NCBI GenBank assembly: GCA_905214735.1
Contig: CAJMNI010000025.1
Span: 1 to 34,378 of the forward strand
DNA: 34,378 nucleotides
From: an uncultured bacterium
Lineage (GTDB): Bacteria; Bacteroidota; Bacteroidia; Bacteroidales; Muribaculaceae
Direction of reading: 5' to 3'
Shown one piece after another: positions 23,445 to 31,780 of this stretch (position 1 is its first letter; each line of letters opens with the position of its first letter). Position numbers and translations under genes: made by a program. Under the pieces are notes generated by a model, which saw nothing but the letters and a program-made list of their open reading frames with translations, was not told the DNA's origin and did no database searches.

Positions 23445-24468
23445 GGTGGAAAATTTCGGTGATTTTCCGGCGTTGTTCGGGAAACCGGAAATTGGGAGCC
23501 GGCTTCAGTGGCTCGCCTGAGAGGATCCGTCGCATACGCGGCAGCAGCTCTTCCGACCCGTCAAGCAGACACCCTAACGGGGCGAACCATCCGGCTTCTA
23601 CGCCGCGCTTGAAAAACTCCTCCTGGTTGTCGACGAAATATCCGGCAGCCACGGGGAGTCGCCGGGCGAAAGCCTCCACGCAGATTGTGCTCGCCGGGAA
23701 GACGCCGAGGTCGCAGCGGTCGAAAAGTGCGGCCACTTCCCCGGCCGACAGGCGGCGGTGGATGGTCACGCGCTTCGGATCGGAGGGACCGGCGTCGACC
23801 GTGTCTCCCGCTATCACCTCCACCTTTATTTCCGGATCGGCTTCGAGCAAAAGAGGCAGAATTTTCGGGGTGAGCCTTTGCGGGTCGGCGCCCCCCATAG
23901 CCATCACGACGCGGCGAGGGCGCACGGCGTCGCGTTCCACGGCCGGCCTCAGAAATGGCTCGCGAAGGAAGCTCCATTCCATGCCGCCGTAGAAAAGGGT
24001 CGAGTCTTCAAGGGAGAACTCCTCGCGGCGGAGCGGACAGAAGGTCATCACCACGTCGGAAACGAAGTGCCGGTCGTGCATGTCGTCGATGCAGACCAGC
24101 CGCGCTCCCCGAGCGAGGATCTCGCGCTGATATGCGGTGGAGAAATAGTAATTGTCGAGCACCACGATGTCCTCCTTGCCGACAGACTCAAGGAAGAAGC
24201 GGTCGAAAGCGTCGCGGTCTGTTCCCTCGACCGGGAGAAAACGCGCCCCCGACTCGGCCACCTGCTCCATCTGCCAGGGAGAGACTTCCCCTTCGGGGTT
24301 GAAACTCGCCACCTCCACGCGGAAATCGTCCGCAAGATAGCGGGCGAGCGCCAGCGTGCGGACAAAATGCCCGAAGCCGATGCTTCTGCCGGCGTCGGCT
24401 CGCATCAGCACCCGCCGGCGGCAGTTGCCGGCTTCGCCGCGCGGTGTCTCAGCCGAGGTCGAGTTCAT
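23425..24468 (-). CDS. pseG: PseG nucleotide-sugar hydrolase
   Basis: A 347-residue UDP-2,4-diacetamido-2,4,6-trideoxy-beta-L-altropyranose hydrolase, which removes UDP in the fourth step of pseudaminic acid synthesis. The diagnostic GFGHFVR contains the catalytic-type His34. The GT-B-like second half has VVMAMGGADPQRLTPKIL and a C-terminal sugar-nucleotide segment. The start at 24468 overlaps the pseF-pseH gene by 20 bases; a shorter form from the Met at residue 22 would remove the overlap and begin closer to other family members. A tandem duplication marks its 3' end. Confidence 0.92.
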   Translation of the reverse strand: MNSTSAETPRGEAGNCRRRVLMRADAGRSIGFGHFVRTLALARYLADDFRVEVASFNPEGEVSPWQMEQVAESGARFLPVEGTDRDAFDRFFLESVGKEDIVVLDNYYFSTAYQREILARGARLVCIDDMHDRHFVSDVVMTFCPLRREEFSLEDSTLFYGGMEWSFLREPFLRPAVERDAVRPRRVVMAMGGADPQRLTPKILPLLLEADPEIKVEVIAGDTVDAGPSDPKRVTIHRRLSAGEVAALFDRCDLGVFPASTICVEAFARRLPVAAGYFVDNQEEFFKRGVEAGWFAPLGCLLDGSEELLPRMRRILSGEPLKPAPNFRFPEQRRKITEIFHRLADKM

Positions 24469-25618
24469 ATTCGTTCATATCCTTCCGGGTGGCTACAAGG
24501 CGCGCGCCGAGCTTCCGCTCGAGAGCGTTGGAGGCCTCGTTGCCGGTCATCACCTCGGTGAAGATCTTTTTCACGCCCAGACGGCGGTGAAGTTCTGCGT
24601 AAACCTCCGGGAGCAGTTTCCCGGCGATACCCTGTCGGCGGAAATCGCGGGTGATCCAGATGCCTCGTTCGAGAGTCGAGCCGGCAATCCATTCGAAATT
24701 CACCGACCCGGCCACGCGGCCTCCGGCAAGGATAAGGTAATACACCTTCTCGCGCCTGAATTTCAGGCTGCGGCAGAAGTCGAGATGATCCTCGATGCAG
24801 ATGGGCTCCCGGTTGATCATAAAGCGGCGCACCTCCTCGCGGTTGCGCTCGGCGAGCGCCTCAAGAAGCTGCAGGTCGGGGCAGAGGGTATAGCTTTTCA
24901 GTTCGAAACCGGCCGCTTCGAGGCGTTCCGGAAAACCGGTGAGACGGAACTTCATCTCGGCGAGACGCCAGTCGGTCTCGGTGTCGAGGTCCTGCACGTC
25001 GAGTTCCGACAGAACGATAGGGGCGGTGTTGCTTCCCCAGAGCGAACCATCGCGCAGAAAAGCCTCCACGGTGGAGAAATAGAACTGTCCGGCGTCGTGG
25101 TAAGTCTTCTGCAGGTCTTGCGAGCGGGCGCCGGCATATTCCGGCCAGCGCATTGCGATCCGGCCGTCGGGATGAATCTCGAGGCCGCGCTGCACGGGAT
25201 AGCTGTATTCCACGCAGGTGAAAGCCCCCTCGCGCTCCCCCGATTCGAGAATCCTCATCCCCTCGCGCAGCCTGAAGGGCATCACGAAAGGAGCCGTGGC
25301 GTAGATGCAGCATAGGGCGTCGAAGTTCTCTCCAAGGGCTGCATAGCGGTCGAGCACCTCGCGGATCACGTCGGCCGTGGTGGCATAATCGTCGGAAGTC
25401 TTCTCCGAGCGGAGAAAGGGGACCGAGGCGCCGTAACGCCGCGCAACCGCCGCGATCTCCTCCGAATCGGTCGAGACCATCACCTCGTCGAAGCAACCGG
25501 CGCCCAGGGCGGCTCTTATGGAATAGGCTATTATCGGCTGCCCTTCGAACTCTTTTACATTCTTTCCGGGGATGCGTTTGCTCCCTCCCCGGGCCGGAAT
25601 TATGGCTATTGTGCGCAT
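24449..25618 (-). CDS. PseF-PseH fusion: CMP-pseudaminic acid synthetase plus N-acetyltransferase
   Basis: A 389-residue two-domain protein. Residues about 1-230 are a cytidylyltransferase of the CMP-sialate/PseF family, starting IPARGGSKRIPGKN (7-20), with QDLQKTYHDAGQFY near 168-181 and DVQDLDTETDW at 207-217. Residues about 238-389 are a GNAT domain with the acetyl-CoA loop RRQGIAGKLL (327-336) and TGNEASNALERKLGA, the pattern of PseH, which acetylates the 4-amino group before PseG acts. No separate pseH exists in the cluster, so this domain supplies the missing step. The fusion thus joins step 3 and step 6 of the pathway in one polypeptide. There is no stop or frameshift between the domains. 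Confidence 0.9.
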   Translation of the reverse strand: MRTIAIIPARGGSKRIPGKNVKEFEGQPIIAYSIRAALGAGCFDEVMVSTDSEEIAAVARRYGASVPFLRSEKTSDDYATTADVIREVLDRYAALGENFDALCCIYATAPFVMPFRLREGMRILESGEREGAFTCVEYSYPVQRGLEIHPDGRIAMRWPEYAGARSQDLQKTYHDAGQFYFSTVEAFLRDGSLWGSNTAPIVLSELDVQDLDTETDWRLAEMKFRLTGFPERLEAAGFELKSYTLCPDLQLLEALAERNREEVRRFMINREPICIEDHLDFCRSLKFRREKVYYLILAGGRVAGSVNFEWIAGSTLERGIWITRDFRRQGIAGKLLPEVYAELHRRLGVKKIFTEVMTGNEASNALERKLGARLVATRKDMNEYELDLG

Positions 25619-25649
25619 TCTGATTGATTTGGCCGCAGCAACGGCGGCA

Positions 25650-26813
25650 TTATTTTTTCACTCCCTCGATCACCTTCGCGATCACATAATCCTGCTCCTC
25701 GTCGGTGAGCGTCGGGAACATCGGCAGAGAGAGGCAGTGGGCGTAATACTCCTCCACCACCGGGAGGTCGCCGGGGCGGTTGCCGAGCTCGCGGTAATAG
25801 GGCATGAGATGAAGCGGGGCGTAATGCACCTGGGCGTTCACACCCTCCGCGCGCAGGAAATCGTAGAGCTTCTTGCGGTCGGGCACCTGAATCACGTAAA
25901 GATGGAATGCATGGTCAGTGCCCGGCTCGCGATAAGGGGTCTTCACCTCGGCCACGTCGCGGAAAGCCTCGTCGTAGCGGCGGGCGATCTCGCGGCGGCG
26001 TTTCAGCCCCTTGTCGGCACGCGAAAGCTGCGAGATGCCGAGGGCCGCCTGAATGTCGGTGAGCCGATAGTTGAACCCGAGTTCCTGCATCTCGTAATAC
26101 CATCCGCCGTGGTTCTCGTGGAGCCGCGCCGGGTCGCGTGTGATGCCGTGGGTGCGGTAGAGGCGCAGACGCTCCAGCAACTCTTCCGAATCGGTGGTCA
26201 CCATTCCCCCCTCGCCGGTGGCGATATGCTTCACGGGGTGGAAAGAGAAGACCGAGCAGTCGGCCCATTTTCCCGAACCGCTTCTGTGGCGGTTCCCTTT
26301 CGAGTCGGTCCATTCGGCGCCGGGGGCATGGCATGCGTCTTCGATAATCCAGAGGTTGTGGCGGTCGGCGATCTCGCGGAAACGCTCCATATTGTGGGGA
26401 TATCCGGCGAAGTCGACGATCACCATTCCGGCGAACGCACCGCGCGGATTCTCGTCGAGGATCTTTTCCAGCTTCGCGGGGTCCATGAGATAGGTCTCGG
26501 GATCGATGTCGCAGAAAGTCACGTCGCCGCCGCAATAGCGGATGCAGTTGGCCGAGGCGGCGAAGGTCATCGGGGTGACGATCACCCTCTGGCCTGGGCG
26601 CACGCCGAGCGCCATGGCGGCGATGTGGAGGCCGGAGGTGGCGTTGTTGACCGCCACGCCATATTTCGACTCCACATAGTCGGAAAATTTCTCCTCGAAC
26701 TCGGCGATTTTCGGGCCCTGGGTGAGGAAATCGCCGCGCAGGGTCTCTGTGACGGCCGCAATGTCCTCGTCGGTGATGTTCTGGCGGCCGTAAGGTATCG
26801 GTTTGCGGATCAT
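25650..26813 (-). CDS. pseC: UDP-4-amino-4,6-dideoxy-N-acetyl-beta-L-altrosamine transaminase
   Basis: A 387-residue PLP-dependent sugar aminotransferase (DegT/DnrJ/EryC1 family). It aminates C4 of the PseB product using glutamate. The PLP-binding Lys195 is in SFHPVKHIATGEGG. IPYGRQNITDEDIAAV at the N-terminus and EDACHAPGAEW in the middle are typical of PseC. Its ATG overlaps the pseB stop by four bases, so translation is coupled. The next gene starts 31 bases after its stop. Confidence 0.95.
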   Translation of the reverse strand: MIRKPIPYGRQNITDEDIAAVTETLRGDFLTQGPKIAEFEEKFSDYVESKYGVAVNNATSGLHIAAMALGVRPGQRVIVTPMTFAASANCIRYCGGDVTFCDIDPETYLMDPAKLEKILDENPRGAFAGMVIVDFAGYPHNMERFREIADRHNLWIIEDACHAPGAEWTDSKGNRHRSGSGKWADCSVFSFHPVKHIATGEGGMVTTDSEELLERLRLYRTHGITRDPARLHENHGGWYYEMQELGFNYRLTDIQAALGISQLSRADKGLKRRREIARRYDEAFRDVAEVKTPYREPGTDHAFHLYVIQVPDRKKLYDFLRAEGVNAQVHYAPLHLMPYYRELGNRPGDLPVVEEYYAHCLSLPMFPTLTDEEQDYVIAKVIEGVKK

Positions 26814-27832
26814 TTCACTTCAAAATTCGGGTCGACAAATTCGCGTATTTTCTTGCGCATGCTCTCCACCGTCTCCCATTCCGAGTTCTTGTCGGAGCTA
26901 TAGTGGAAACCGTCGGGCACGAGGTGGCCGCCGTGGTGGCGGATATAATCTTCGCGGGTGTGCTGATAGCTGACGCTCGGGAGGATAGCGAAATATTTCC
27001 CTATGTCGATGGTGTTGAGGGCGTCGGTCGGGGTGATCATCTCCTCGTGGAGTTTCTCTCCGGGACGGATTCCGACCTCCACCTGGGGCAGGCCGGGAGC
27101 GATGGCCGTGGCCACGTCCTTGATATGATAGGAGGGAATCTTGGGGATGAAGATCTCGCCGCCGAGATGATGCTCGATGGCCCAGAGCACGAGGTCGACT
27201 CCGGCCTGCAGGGAGATGTTGAAGCGGGTCATGCGCATGTCGGTGATGGGGAGCTCCTTGGCCCCGGAGTCGCGCTTGGAGATGAAGAAGGGTATCACGC
27301 TGCCGCGCGAGCCCATCACGTTGCCATAGCGCACCACGGAGAATTTCACCGGCCGGTCGCCCTTGATGTTGTTGGCGGCCGTGAAGAGCTTGTCGCTCGT
27401 GAGCTTGGTGGCTCCGTAAAGGTTGATCGGGGCGCAGGCCTTGTCGGTGGAGAGGGCCACCACGTGGCTCACGCCGGTCTCGAGGGCGGCGTTGATCACG
27501 TTCTGGGCGCCGTTGACATTGGTCTTGATGCACTCCTCCGGGTTATATTCGGCGGTGTCTACCTGCTTGATGGCGGCGGCGTGGATGATCACGTCGATGC
27601 CCTGGCAGGCCCGGCGCAGGCGTTCGCCGTCGCGCACGTCGCCGATGAAGAAGCGCAGCTGCGGATATTTGTCGTGGGGATATTTCTGTTTCAGCTCAAA
27701 CTGCTTGAGCTCGTCGCGCGAATAGATCACGATCCGTTTCACGTCGGGATATCGGCGAAGGATCGTCTCAACAAATTTTTTACCGAAAGAACCGGTGCCT
27801 CCGGTGATCAAAACTGATTTGTTGTTAAGCAT
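26810..27832 (-). CDS. pseB: UDP-GlcNAc 4,6-dehydratase (inverting)
   Basis: A 340-residue short-chain dehydrogenase-type enzyme for the first step: UDP-GlcNAc to the 4-keto-6-deoxy-L-arabino sugar. The NAD(P) motif is GGTGSFG (11-17). The catalytic neighbourhood shows STDKACAP with Asp130-Lys131, and YGATK with Tyr139 and Lys143. The short soluble form lacking membrane helices is the PseB/FlaA1 type, and the next gene being pseC confirms the assignment. No promoter box was recognised directly upstream. A strong GC hairpin at 27847-27883 separates it from the preceding GYF gene. Confidence 0.95.
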   Translation of the reverse strand: MLNNKSVLITGGTGSFGKKFVETILRRYPDVKRIVIYSRDELKQFELKQKYPHDKYPQLRFFIGDVRDGERLRRACQGIDVIIHAAAIKQVDTAEYNPEECIKTNVNGAQNVINAALETGVSHVVALSTDKACAPINLYGATKLTSDKLFTAANNIKGDRPVKFSVVRYGNVMGSRGSVIPFFISKRDSGAKELPITDMRMTRFNISLQAGVDLVLWAIEHHLGGEIFIPKIPSYHIKDVATAIAPGLPQVEVGIRPGEKLHEEMITPTDALNTIDIGKYFAILPSVSYQHTREDYIRHHGGHLVPDGFHYSSDKNSEWETVESMRKKIREFVDPNFEVK

Positions 27833-27846
27833 TTTCTATCTTTTAT

Positions 27847-27883
27847 GCCGCCGCGGCTCCGCAGGGGGCGGAAACGCGGCGGC
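27847..27883 (-). terminator. GC-rich hairpin between the GYF gene and pseB
   Basis: GCCGCCGCG at 27847-27855 pairs with 27875-27883, and an inner TCCGC/GCGGA stem extends it. No T-run follows on the minus strand, while on the plus strand CTTTTTG follows closely. It could be a terminator or attenuator before the pse genes, or a processing hairpin. Confidence 0.45.
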
Positions 27884-27896
27884 TGGTCTTTTTGTA

Positions 27897-28493
27897 TTAT
27901 AGCAGGGTCTTGCCGAAGAAGGCATAGACAATGATTCCGAGGAAAAAGGTGATACCGGCCCACATTTTCGCCTGCCGGGCATAGTCGTGGGCTTCGGCGC
28001 GCAGTTTTTCGCGCTCCTTGTCGGAATAGAGATCGCTGCTCCCTTTCATAAGGCTTCTGCGGGCCTCCTCCCAGCTTTTGCGCGAACGCCAGCTATAGTA
28101 GACGGCCACCAGTCCGGTGAAGGGGAAGCAGAAGAATGTGAGCAGCAGCGAGATGAACAGCATCGGGGCCGGCGGGAGGGATGTGTCGGCGGGTTGGTCG
28201 GCTGCCATCTTTATCGAGCGGAAATAGAGCGGCAGGCTGTCGGGCTGCTGCGGCTGCTGCGCCGCCATCTGCTGCGGCTGCGTTCCCGGCTGCGGCTGTT
28301 GCGGCCCGGGATGCATCAGGTTGAAAAGGCGCTGGCGGTAATAGCGGCAGATATCGGCCACGTCGGCCGCCTTCTCCCAGTCGTCCATCCCCTTGCACCA
28401 AACGTAGGTCTCGGGCGTGACTCCTGCTTCCTGCAGCTCGTCGAGCGTGTATGGGCCGCTTTTCCGGCCGTCGATCATTGCAAAATAGCGCAT
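27897..28493 (-). CDS. GYF_2-domain membrane protein
   Basis: A 198-residue protein with an N-terminal GYF_2-type domain: MRYFAMIDGRKSGPYTLDELQEAGVTPETYVWCKGMDDWEKA, matching the usual 'G x x x GP(Y/F)' and 'YVW..GM..W' pattern. A Pro/Gln-rich linker (about 68-92) and two hydrophobic segments (about 108-130 and 176-195) follow. The longer frame begins at a TTG; the ATG at 28493 is more likely. It lies 11 bases after the second GYF gene, so they form a pair. Proteins of this kind resemble CD225/dispanin-like small membrane proteins. The role is unknown; GYF domains usually bind proline-rich peptides. Confidence 0.8.
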   Translation of the reverse strand: MRYFAMIDGRKSGPYTLDELQEAGVTPETYVWCKGMDDWEKAADVADICRYYRQRLFNLMHPGPQQPQPGTQPQQMAAQQPQQPDSLPLYFRSIKMAADQPADTSLPPAPMLFISLLLTFFCFPFTGLVAVYYSWRSRKSWEEARRSLMKGSSDLYSDKEREKLRAEAHDYARQAKMWAGITFFLGIIVYAFFGKTLL

Positions 28494-28504
28494 CTTAAGT
28501 TGTA

Positions 28505-29272
28505 TCAAAACTCGGTCATGGCGGAGAGCGAACCGAACCAGACGAGGTTCACAATCAGTCCGATGCCGGCGAGCACAAGGGCGATGATGGTCATTGTCTT
28601 GGCCGAGGAATTATTCATGTCGCCGCCCGTCTCGTCACCTACCGCGTATGCCTTGTTGGCGTTGTTGGCCTTTACGATGCCGATTATACCGAAGATCATT
28701 CCAATGCATGAGCAGAGGGCTCCGACGATGGTGCCGACGATTGCCCATGGCATCCAGTTGGTGTGGGGAATCGGATTGCCATAAGGCTGCGGCTGTCCAT
28801 AGGGAGGCTGGGGCTGGCCGTATGGCTGCTGGGGCTGGCCGTAAGGCTGCTGAGGCTGGCCGTATGGCTGCTGGGACTGGCCGTAAGGAGACTGCGGCTG
28901 GCCATAGGGTTGCTGAGGCTGGCCGTAAGGCTGCTGCGGCTGGCGGTAAGGCTGCTGGGGCTGGCGGTAAGGCTGCTGGGGCTGGCCGTAAGGCTGCTGA
29001 GGCTGGCCGTAAGGCTGCTGCGGCTGGCCGTAAGGCTGCTGCGGCTGACCGTAAGGCTGTTCAGGCTGGCCGTAAGGCTGTTGCGGAACTGCCTGGATTA
29101 TTGTTTCTTCGAATATATCCTGAAGTTCGGGGAGCTCCGAAGCCGGAACCCATCCCTCGAGGCCTTCACGCCACACGTAGGTCTCTTTTTCCACGCCGCG
29201 GGCTTTCAGATGCTCCTTGGGAAACGGGCCGGCCTGCTGGCCTTCCGATATGATAAAATACATTGTTGCCAT
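28505..29272 (-). CDS. GYF_2-domain protein with PYGQPQQ heptad repeats and C-terminal membrane domain
   Basis: A 255-residue protein in three parts. An N-terminal GYF_2 domain (MYFIISEGQQAGPFPKEHLKARGVEKETYVWREGLEGWVPA) comes first. Then come about 14 tandem copies of QQPYGQP with few changes, plus one shortened unit (about residues 64-168). A C-terminal CD225/DUF4190-like region with two hydrophobic segments (WAIVGTIVGALCSCIGMIFGIIGIV and MTIIALVLAGIGLIVNLVWF) closes it. The proline-rich repeat is a plausible ligand for GYF domains, its own or its neighbour's (inference). A second Met at residue 4 could also be the start. It is paired with the gene at 27897-28493. Confidence 0.85.
   Translation of the reverse strand: MATMYFIISEGQQAGPFPKEHLKARGVEKETYVWREGLEGWVPASELPELQDIFEETIIQAVPQQPYGQPEQPYGQPQQPYGQPQQPYGQPQQPYGQPQQPYRQPQQPYRQPQQPYGQPQQPYGQPQSPYGQSQQPYGQPQQPYGQPQQPYGQPQPPYGQPQPYGNPIPHTNWMPWAIVGTIVGALCSCIGMIFGIIGIVKANNANKAYAVGDETGGDMNNSSAKTMTIIALVLAGIGLIVNLVWFGSLSAMTEF
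28770..29090 (-). repeat. 21-base tandem repeat coding for PYGQPQQ heptads
   Basis: About 14-15 near-identical 21-base units inside the GYF gene. They stay in frame and the protein repeat is conserved, with GGC/CGC exchanges (G to R) in two adjacent units. Such arrays change copy number easily by slippage. Confidence 0.85.
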
Positions 29273-29315
29273 AATTCTTTGAGTTGTTGCCTGTTATAAT
29301 TCTGTTTATTCCCTT

Positions 29316-30980
29316 TTATTGCGGATCCTGGCCCACTTTCGTCTTGATCAGAAAATGGTCGCCGGTCTGCTTCACGATCTCCTCGTAATAACGCTTGTCA
29401 TATCCGGGGAATTCGGGATAAACGGGGATTCCGTCTTCCGAGAAGATGAAGTTTCCGTCGGCGTCGGTTTTCTTCCGGTTGCCGTCCATGAATTTCACGA
29501 AGAGATAGCCGGCGAGGTCGCGGTAGCTGTCGGTGGCTTTGCGGGCAATGTCGGCGCCCTCCTTGTTGACGCTGTCGCGGTAAGCCTCGAGATTTCCGGC
29601 GTTGACAAGAGCGGCGAGTTCGGCGTCGCGGGCCGCGCGGCTCTCGTGGAAGCCCTTCTCAAGGCCTCCCTGCACGCGGCGGATGTCGGGAATCATCTGG
29701 TCGTAACGGTTATAGGCCTGGTTGGCCACGAGGTTGTTGACCCAGAAATTGGAATCGAGCGAAAGGGTGTTGATATTTCCGTCGCCCACCTCGGCGGGGA
29801 CTTCGGTCATGCCGCAGTAGAAGGGCATGTAGACGGTAGTGTTGGTGTCGTCGGTGCCAAACCAGAAGAGACCGCCCACGGGGTCGGGGAGCCAGTCGCG
29901 GCTCTGGCTCACATAGCTCCAGCCGGTCTGCTGGGTGGCTATGGCGCGTTCGTGGCAATATTTCTTGCCGTCGACCTCATATTCCATCGGGCGCCAGCGA
30001 TAAGGCACATGGTAGGGACCGGCCCCTATGTCGGAAGTCATCTCGTAGGGGGAGTCCTGGAAAAGGTCGCGCATAGCCTCCTGCATGTCGGCTGCCGTGA
30101 GCTTTCTGTCGGGCACGATATAGAGAGGCATCGGGTCGTTGTTGTCATAGTTGACCCAGCCGAAATATTTGTCGGCGTCCTTGTTGAATCGGCGGAAGAA
30201 GGTCCATACGCGGCCGTCGCAGCCGCGGCGGGTTCCGGCGTCATGCTCGCCATAGGCGTCGGCAAATGAGAAGTCGGCGTCTTTGCCGCTGAAATATCCC
30301 CGCTTGCGGGCGAAGGAGATGGCATCTTTCGACATCATCACGTTCTTTTTGTCCTTAAGGTCAACCTGTCGGATGCGCGGTTCGTTGGCATGGCCGGAGA
30401 TGGCGTTGTCGGGAATGCGGACAGCAACCCAAACGGCACCCTTCTCGGCCCCTTTCCCGATCATCTCGAGCACCCAGACCTCGTTTTTGTCGGCGATGGT
30501 GAATGACTCGCCGCTCGAAGCGTAGCCATGCTTTGCCACGAGGTCGGTCATAGTCTTAATCGCCTCGCGGGCCGTCTTGCAGCGCTCCAGGGCGATATAG
30601 ATCAGTGAGCCGTAGTCGATCACGGCCTGCCCGGTGGTGTCGGCGAGTTCGGGGCGTCCTCCCCAAGTCGACTCTCCGATGGCGAGCTGATGCTCGTTCA
30701 TGTTGCCGACGACATTATAGGTTTCCGGAGCCTCGGGGATCTCGCCGAGATATTTGTTGGTGTCCCATTCGTAGACCTTGCGCATCGTGCCGGGGGCGTG
30801 CTTTCCGGCCGCCGAATGATGGAGCGCGCCGTAAAGGTTGTGGGAGTCAGCCGAATAGCTCATCATCACCGATCCGTCGGCGGTGGCTCCTTTTGCGGCT
30901 ATGAGGTTGGTGCAGGCGAGCGCGTCGGCTCCCGAAAGGAGCATGGCGATCGCCGCACTGAGGATAGTCGTTTTCTTCAT
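29316..30980 (-). CDS. secreted C69-family dipeptidase
   Basis: A 554-residue N-terminal-nucleophile hydrolase of peptidase family C69 (U34). It has a signal peptide, MKKTTILSAAIAMLLSGADALA, and cleavage would expose Cys23 (CTNLIAAKGATADGS), the catalytic N-terminal Cys of this family. Family patterns follow: MSYSADSHN, NEHQLAIGESTWGGR, and WTFFRRFNKDADKYFGWV. It probably removes dipeptides from the N-termini of peptides in the periplasm. The frame is open to 31271 but the extension overlaps the HAD gene; the start at 30980 gives the signal peptide and has a promoter box upstream. Confidence 0.93.
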   Translation of the reverse strand: MKKTTILSAAIAMLLSGADALACTNLIAAKGATADGSVMMSYSADSHNLYGALHHSAAGKHAPGTMRKVYEWDTNKYLGEIPEAPETYNVVGNMNEHQLAIGESTWGGRPELADTTGQAVIDYGSLIYIALERCKTAREAIKTMTDLVAKHGYASSGESFTIADKNEVWVLEMIGKGAEKGAVWVAVRIPDNAISGHANEPRIRQVDLKDKKNVMMSKDAISFARKRGYFSGKDADFSFADAYGEHDAGTRRGCDGRVWTFFRRFNKDADKYFGWVNYDNNDPMPLYIVPDRKLTAADMQEAMRDLFQDSPYEMTSDIGAGPYHVPYRWRPMEYEVDGKKYCHERAIATQQTGWSYVSQSRDWLPDPVGGLFWFGTDDTNTTVYMPFYCGMTEVPAEVGDGNINTLSLDSNFWVNNLVANQAYNRYDQMIPDIRRVQGGLEKGFHESRAARDAELAALVNAGNLEAYRDSVNKEGADIARKATDSYRDLAGYLFVKFMDGNRKKTDADGNFIFSEDGIPVYPEFPGYDKRYYEEIVKQTGDHFLIKTKVGQDPQ

Positions 30981-31006
30981 TTGTAGAAATTTATCGTTTG
31001 CATCCG

Positions 31007-31014
31007 CAAATATA
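31007..31014 (-). promoter_or_regulatory. promoter -7 box of the C69 dipeptidase
   Basis: TATATTTG on the minus strand (31014 to 31007) is a full match to TAnnTTTG, 26 bases before the ATG at 30980. It supports the signal-peptide start and independent transcription from the HAD gene upstream. Confidence 0.6.
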
Positions 31015-31030
31015 CTAAAAATTTTGGAAA

Positions 31031-31669
31031 TCACACGCGATGGGCCTCGTCGGCATAGTCGAAAAGAGGAGAGTCGCTCCCCGAATCGCTCCAGGCGCTG
31101 ACATGAAAGCTCGCGCGGCGCTCCTTGAGTTCGGGATAAGCCTCCTCGAGGCGGCGCACCTTTTCGGCGCCGTAGCAATTGGGGGTGGCGAAGCGCCCTG
31201 TGATAAGCCCCGATTTGCCGACCTCGGCCTCGGTGGCTATCACCCGGTCCACATCGTTGCGAGCGGCCCACGGGCGGATCCAGTTCCCCACGCTCGCCGA
31301 CAGGACCACCACAGTTTCCCCTCTATCGGCCGCCCTCCTCATCTCGGCCAACACGTCGGGGCGAAGCATGCCGTCGACCTTCTCCGCAAACCCGCGTCCC
31401 AACTCGTCAAACCGGCTCAGGCTCATCCCCCCGAATGCCCGGGAAAAGAGCGCCTGCTTCGCTTCGCTGTTGCTTATCCGCCCGAGTTTCCACGCCGCGA
31501 TCTTCGGCAGCGACTTCAACACCGCCGACAGAAAGCCGCCCGTGCCCCGCGCATAGCGGATGAACTCCCCGAGGGAGTCGCGGCTTGTGAGAGTGCCGTC
31601 GAAGTCGAACACCGCCAGCCTCCTCTGAGGTGATTCTTTATCTCTGTTTTTATCGTTGCTGTTCTCCAT
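31031..31669 (-). CDS. HAD-IB family phosphatase
   Basis: A 212-residue haloacid-dehalogenase phosphatase of the phosphoserine phosphatase-like (IB) subfamily. Motif I is FDFDGT (nucleophile Asp22, acid Asp24), motif II VVLSASVGNWI near 127, motif III the Lys in YGAEKVRRL near 170, and motif IV SDSGSDSPLFDYAD near 198, where GDSxxD is more usual. The helical cap with FIRYARGTGGFLSAVLKSLPKI resembles phosphatases acting on lipid or sugar phosphates. The UbiA-type prenyltransferase at 33130-34005 lies nearby. In other bacteria a HAD phosphatase and such a transferase act in sequence, but here an unrelated gene lies between them. Confidence 0.88.
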   Translation of the reverse strand: MENSNDKNRDKESPQRRLAVFDFDGTLTSRDSLGEFIRYARGTGGFLSAVLKSLPKIAAWKLGRISNSEAKQALFSRAFGGMSLSRFDELGRGFAEKVDGMLRPDVLAEMRRAADRGETVVVLSASVGNWIRPWAARNDVDRVIATEAEVGKSGLITGRFATPNCYGAEKVRRLEEAYPELKERRASFHVSAWSDSGSDSPLFDYADEAHRV

Positions 31670-31780
31670 ATTATCTTTTTAACAACTCTTGCCGCCCGAT
31701 TATTTCATTATCTCCCATCAATTGAACCTTTTTAATGTTTCAAGCCTTTTCTATTTACATACATTTACAACACACATACT

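Noticed and set aside
25572..26903. Long plus-strand open frame (443 codons) opposite pseC
   Set aside because: A shadow of the GC-rich pseC gene; the minus-strand product has intact catalytic motifs.
26903..27817. Plus-strand open frame opposite pseB
   Set aside because: Antisense shadow of pseB with no domain of its own.
28770..29090. Regular 21-base repeats as a possible CRISPR array
   Set aside because: Units are contiguous with no spacers, stay in frame and encode PYGQPQQ heptads.
30981..31271. N-terminal extension of the C69 dipeptidase frame
   Set aside because: It overlaps the HAD gene and would bury the signal peptide and the promoter box TATATTTG.
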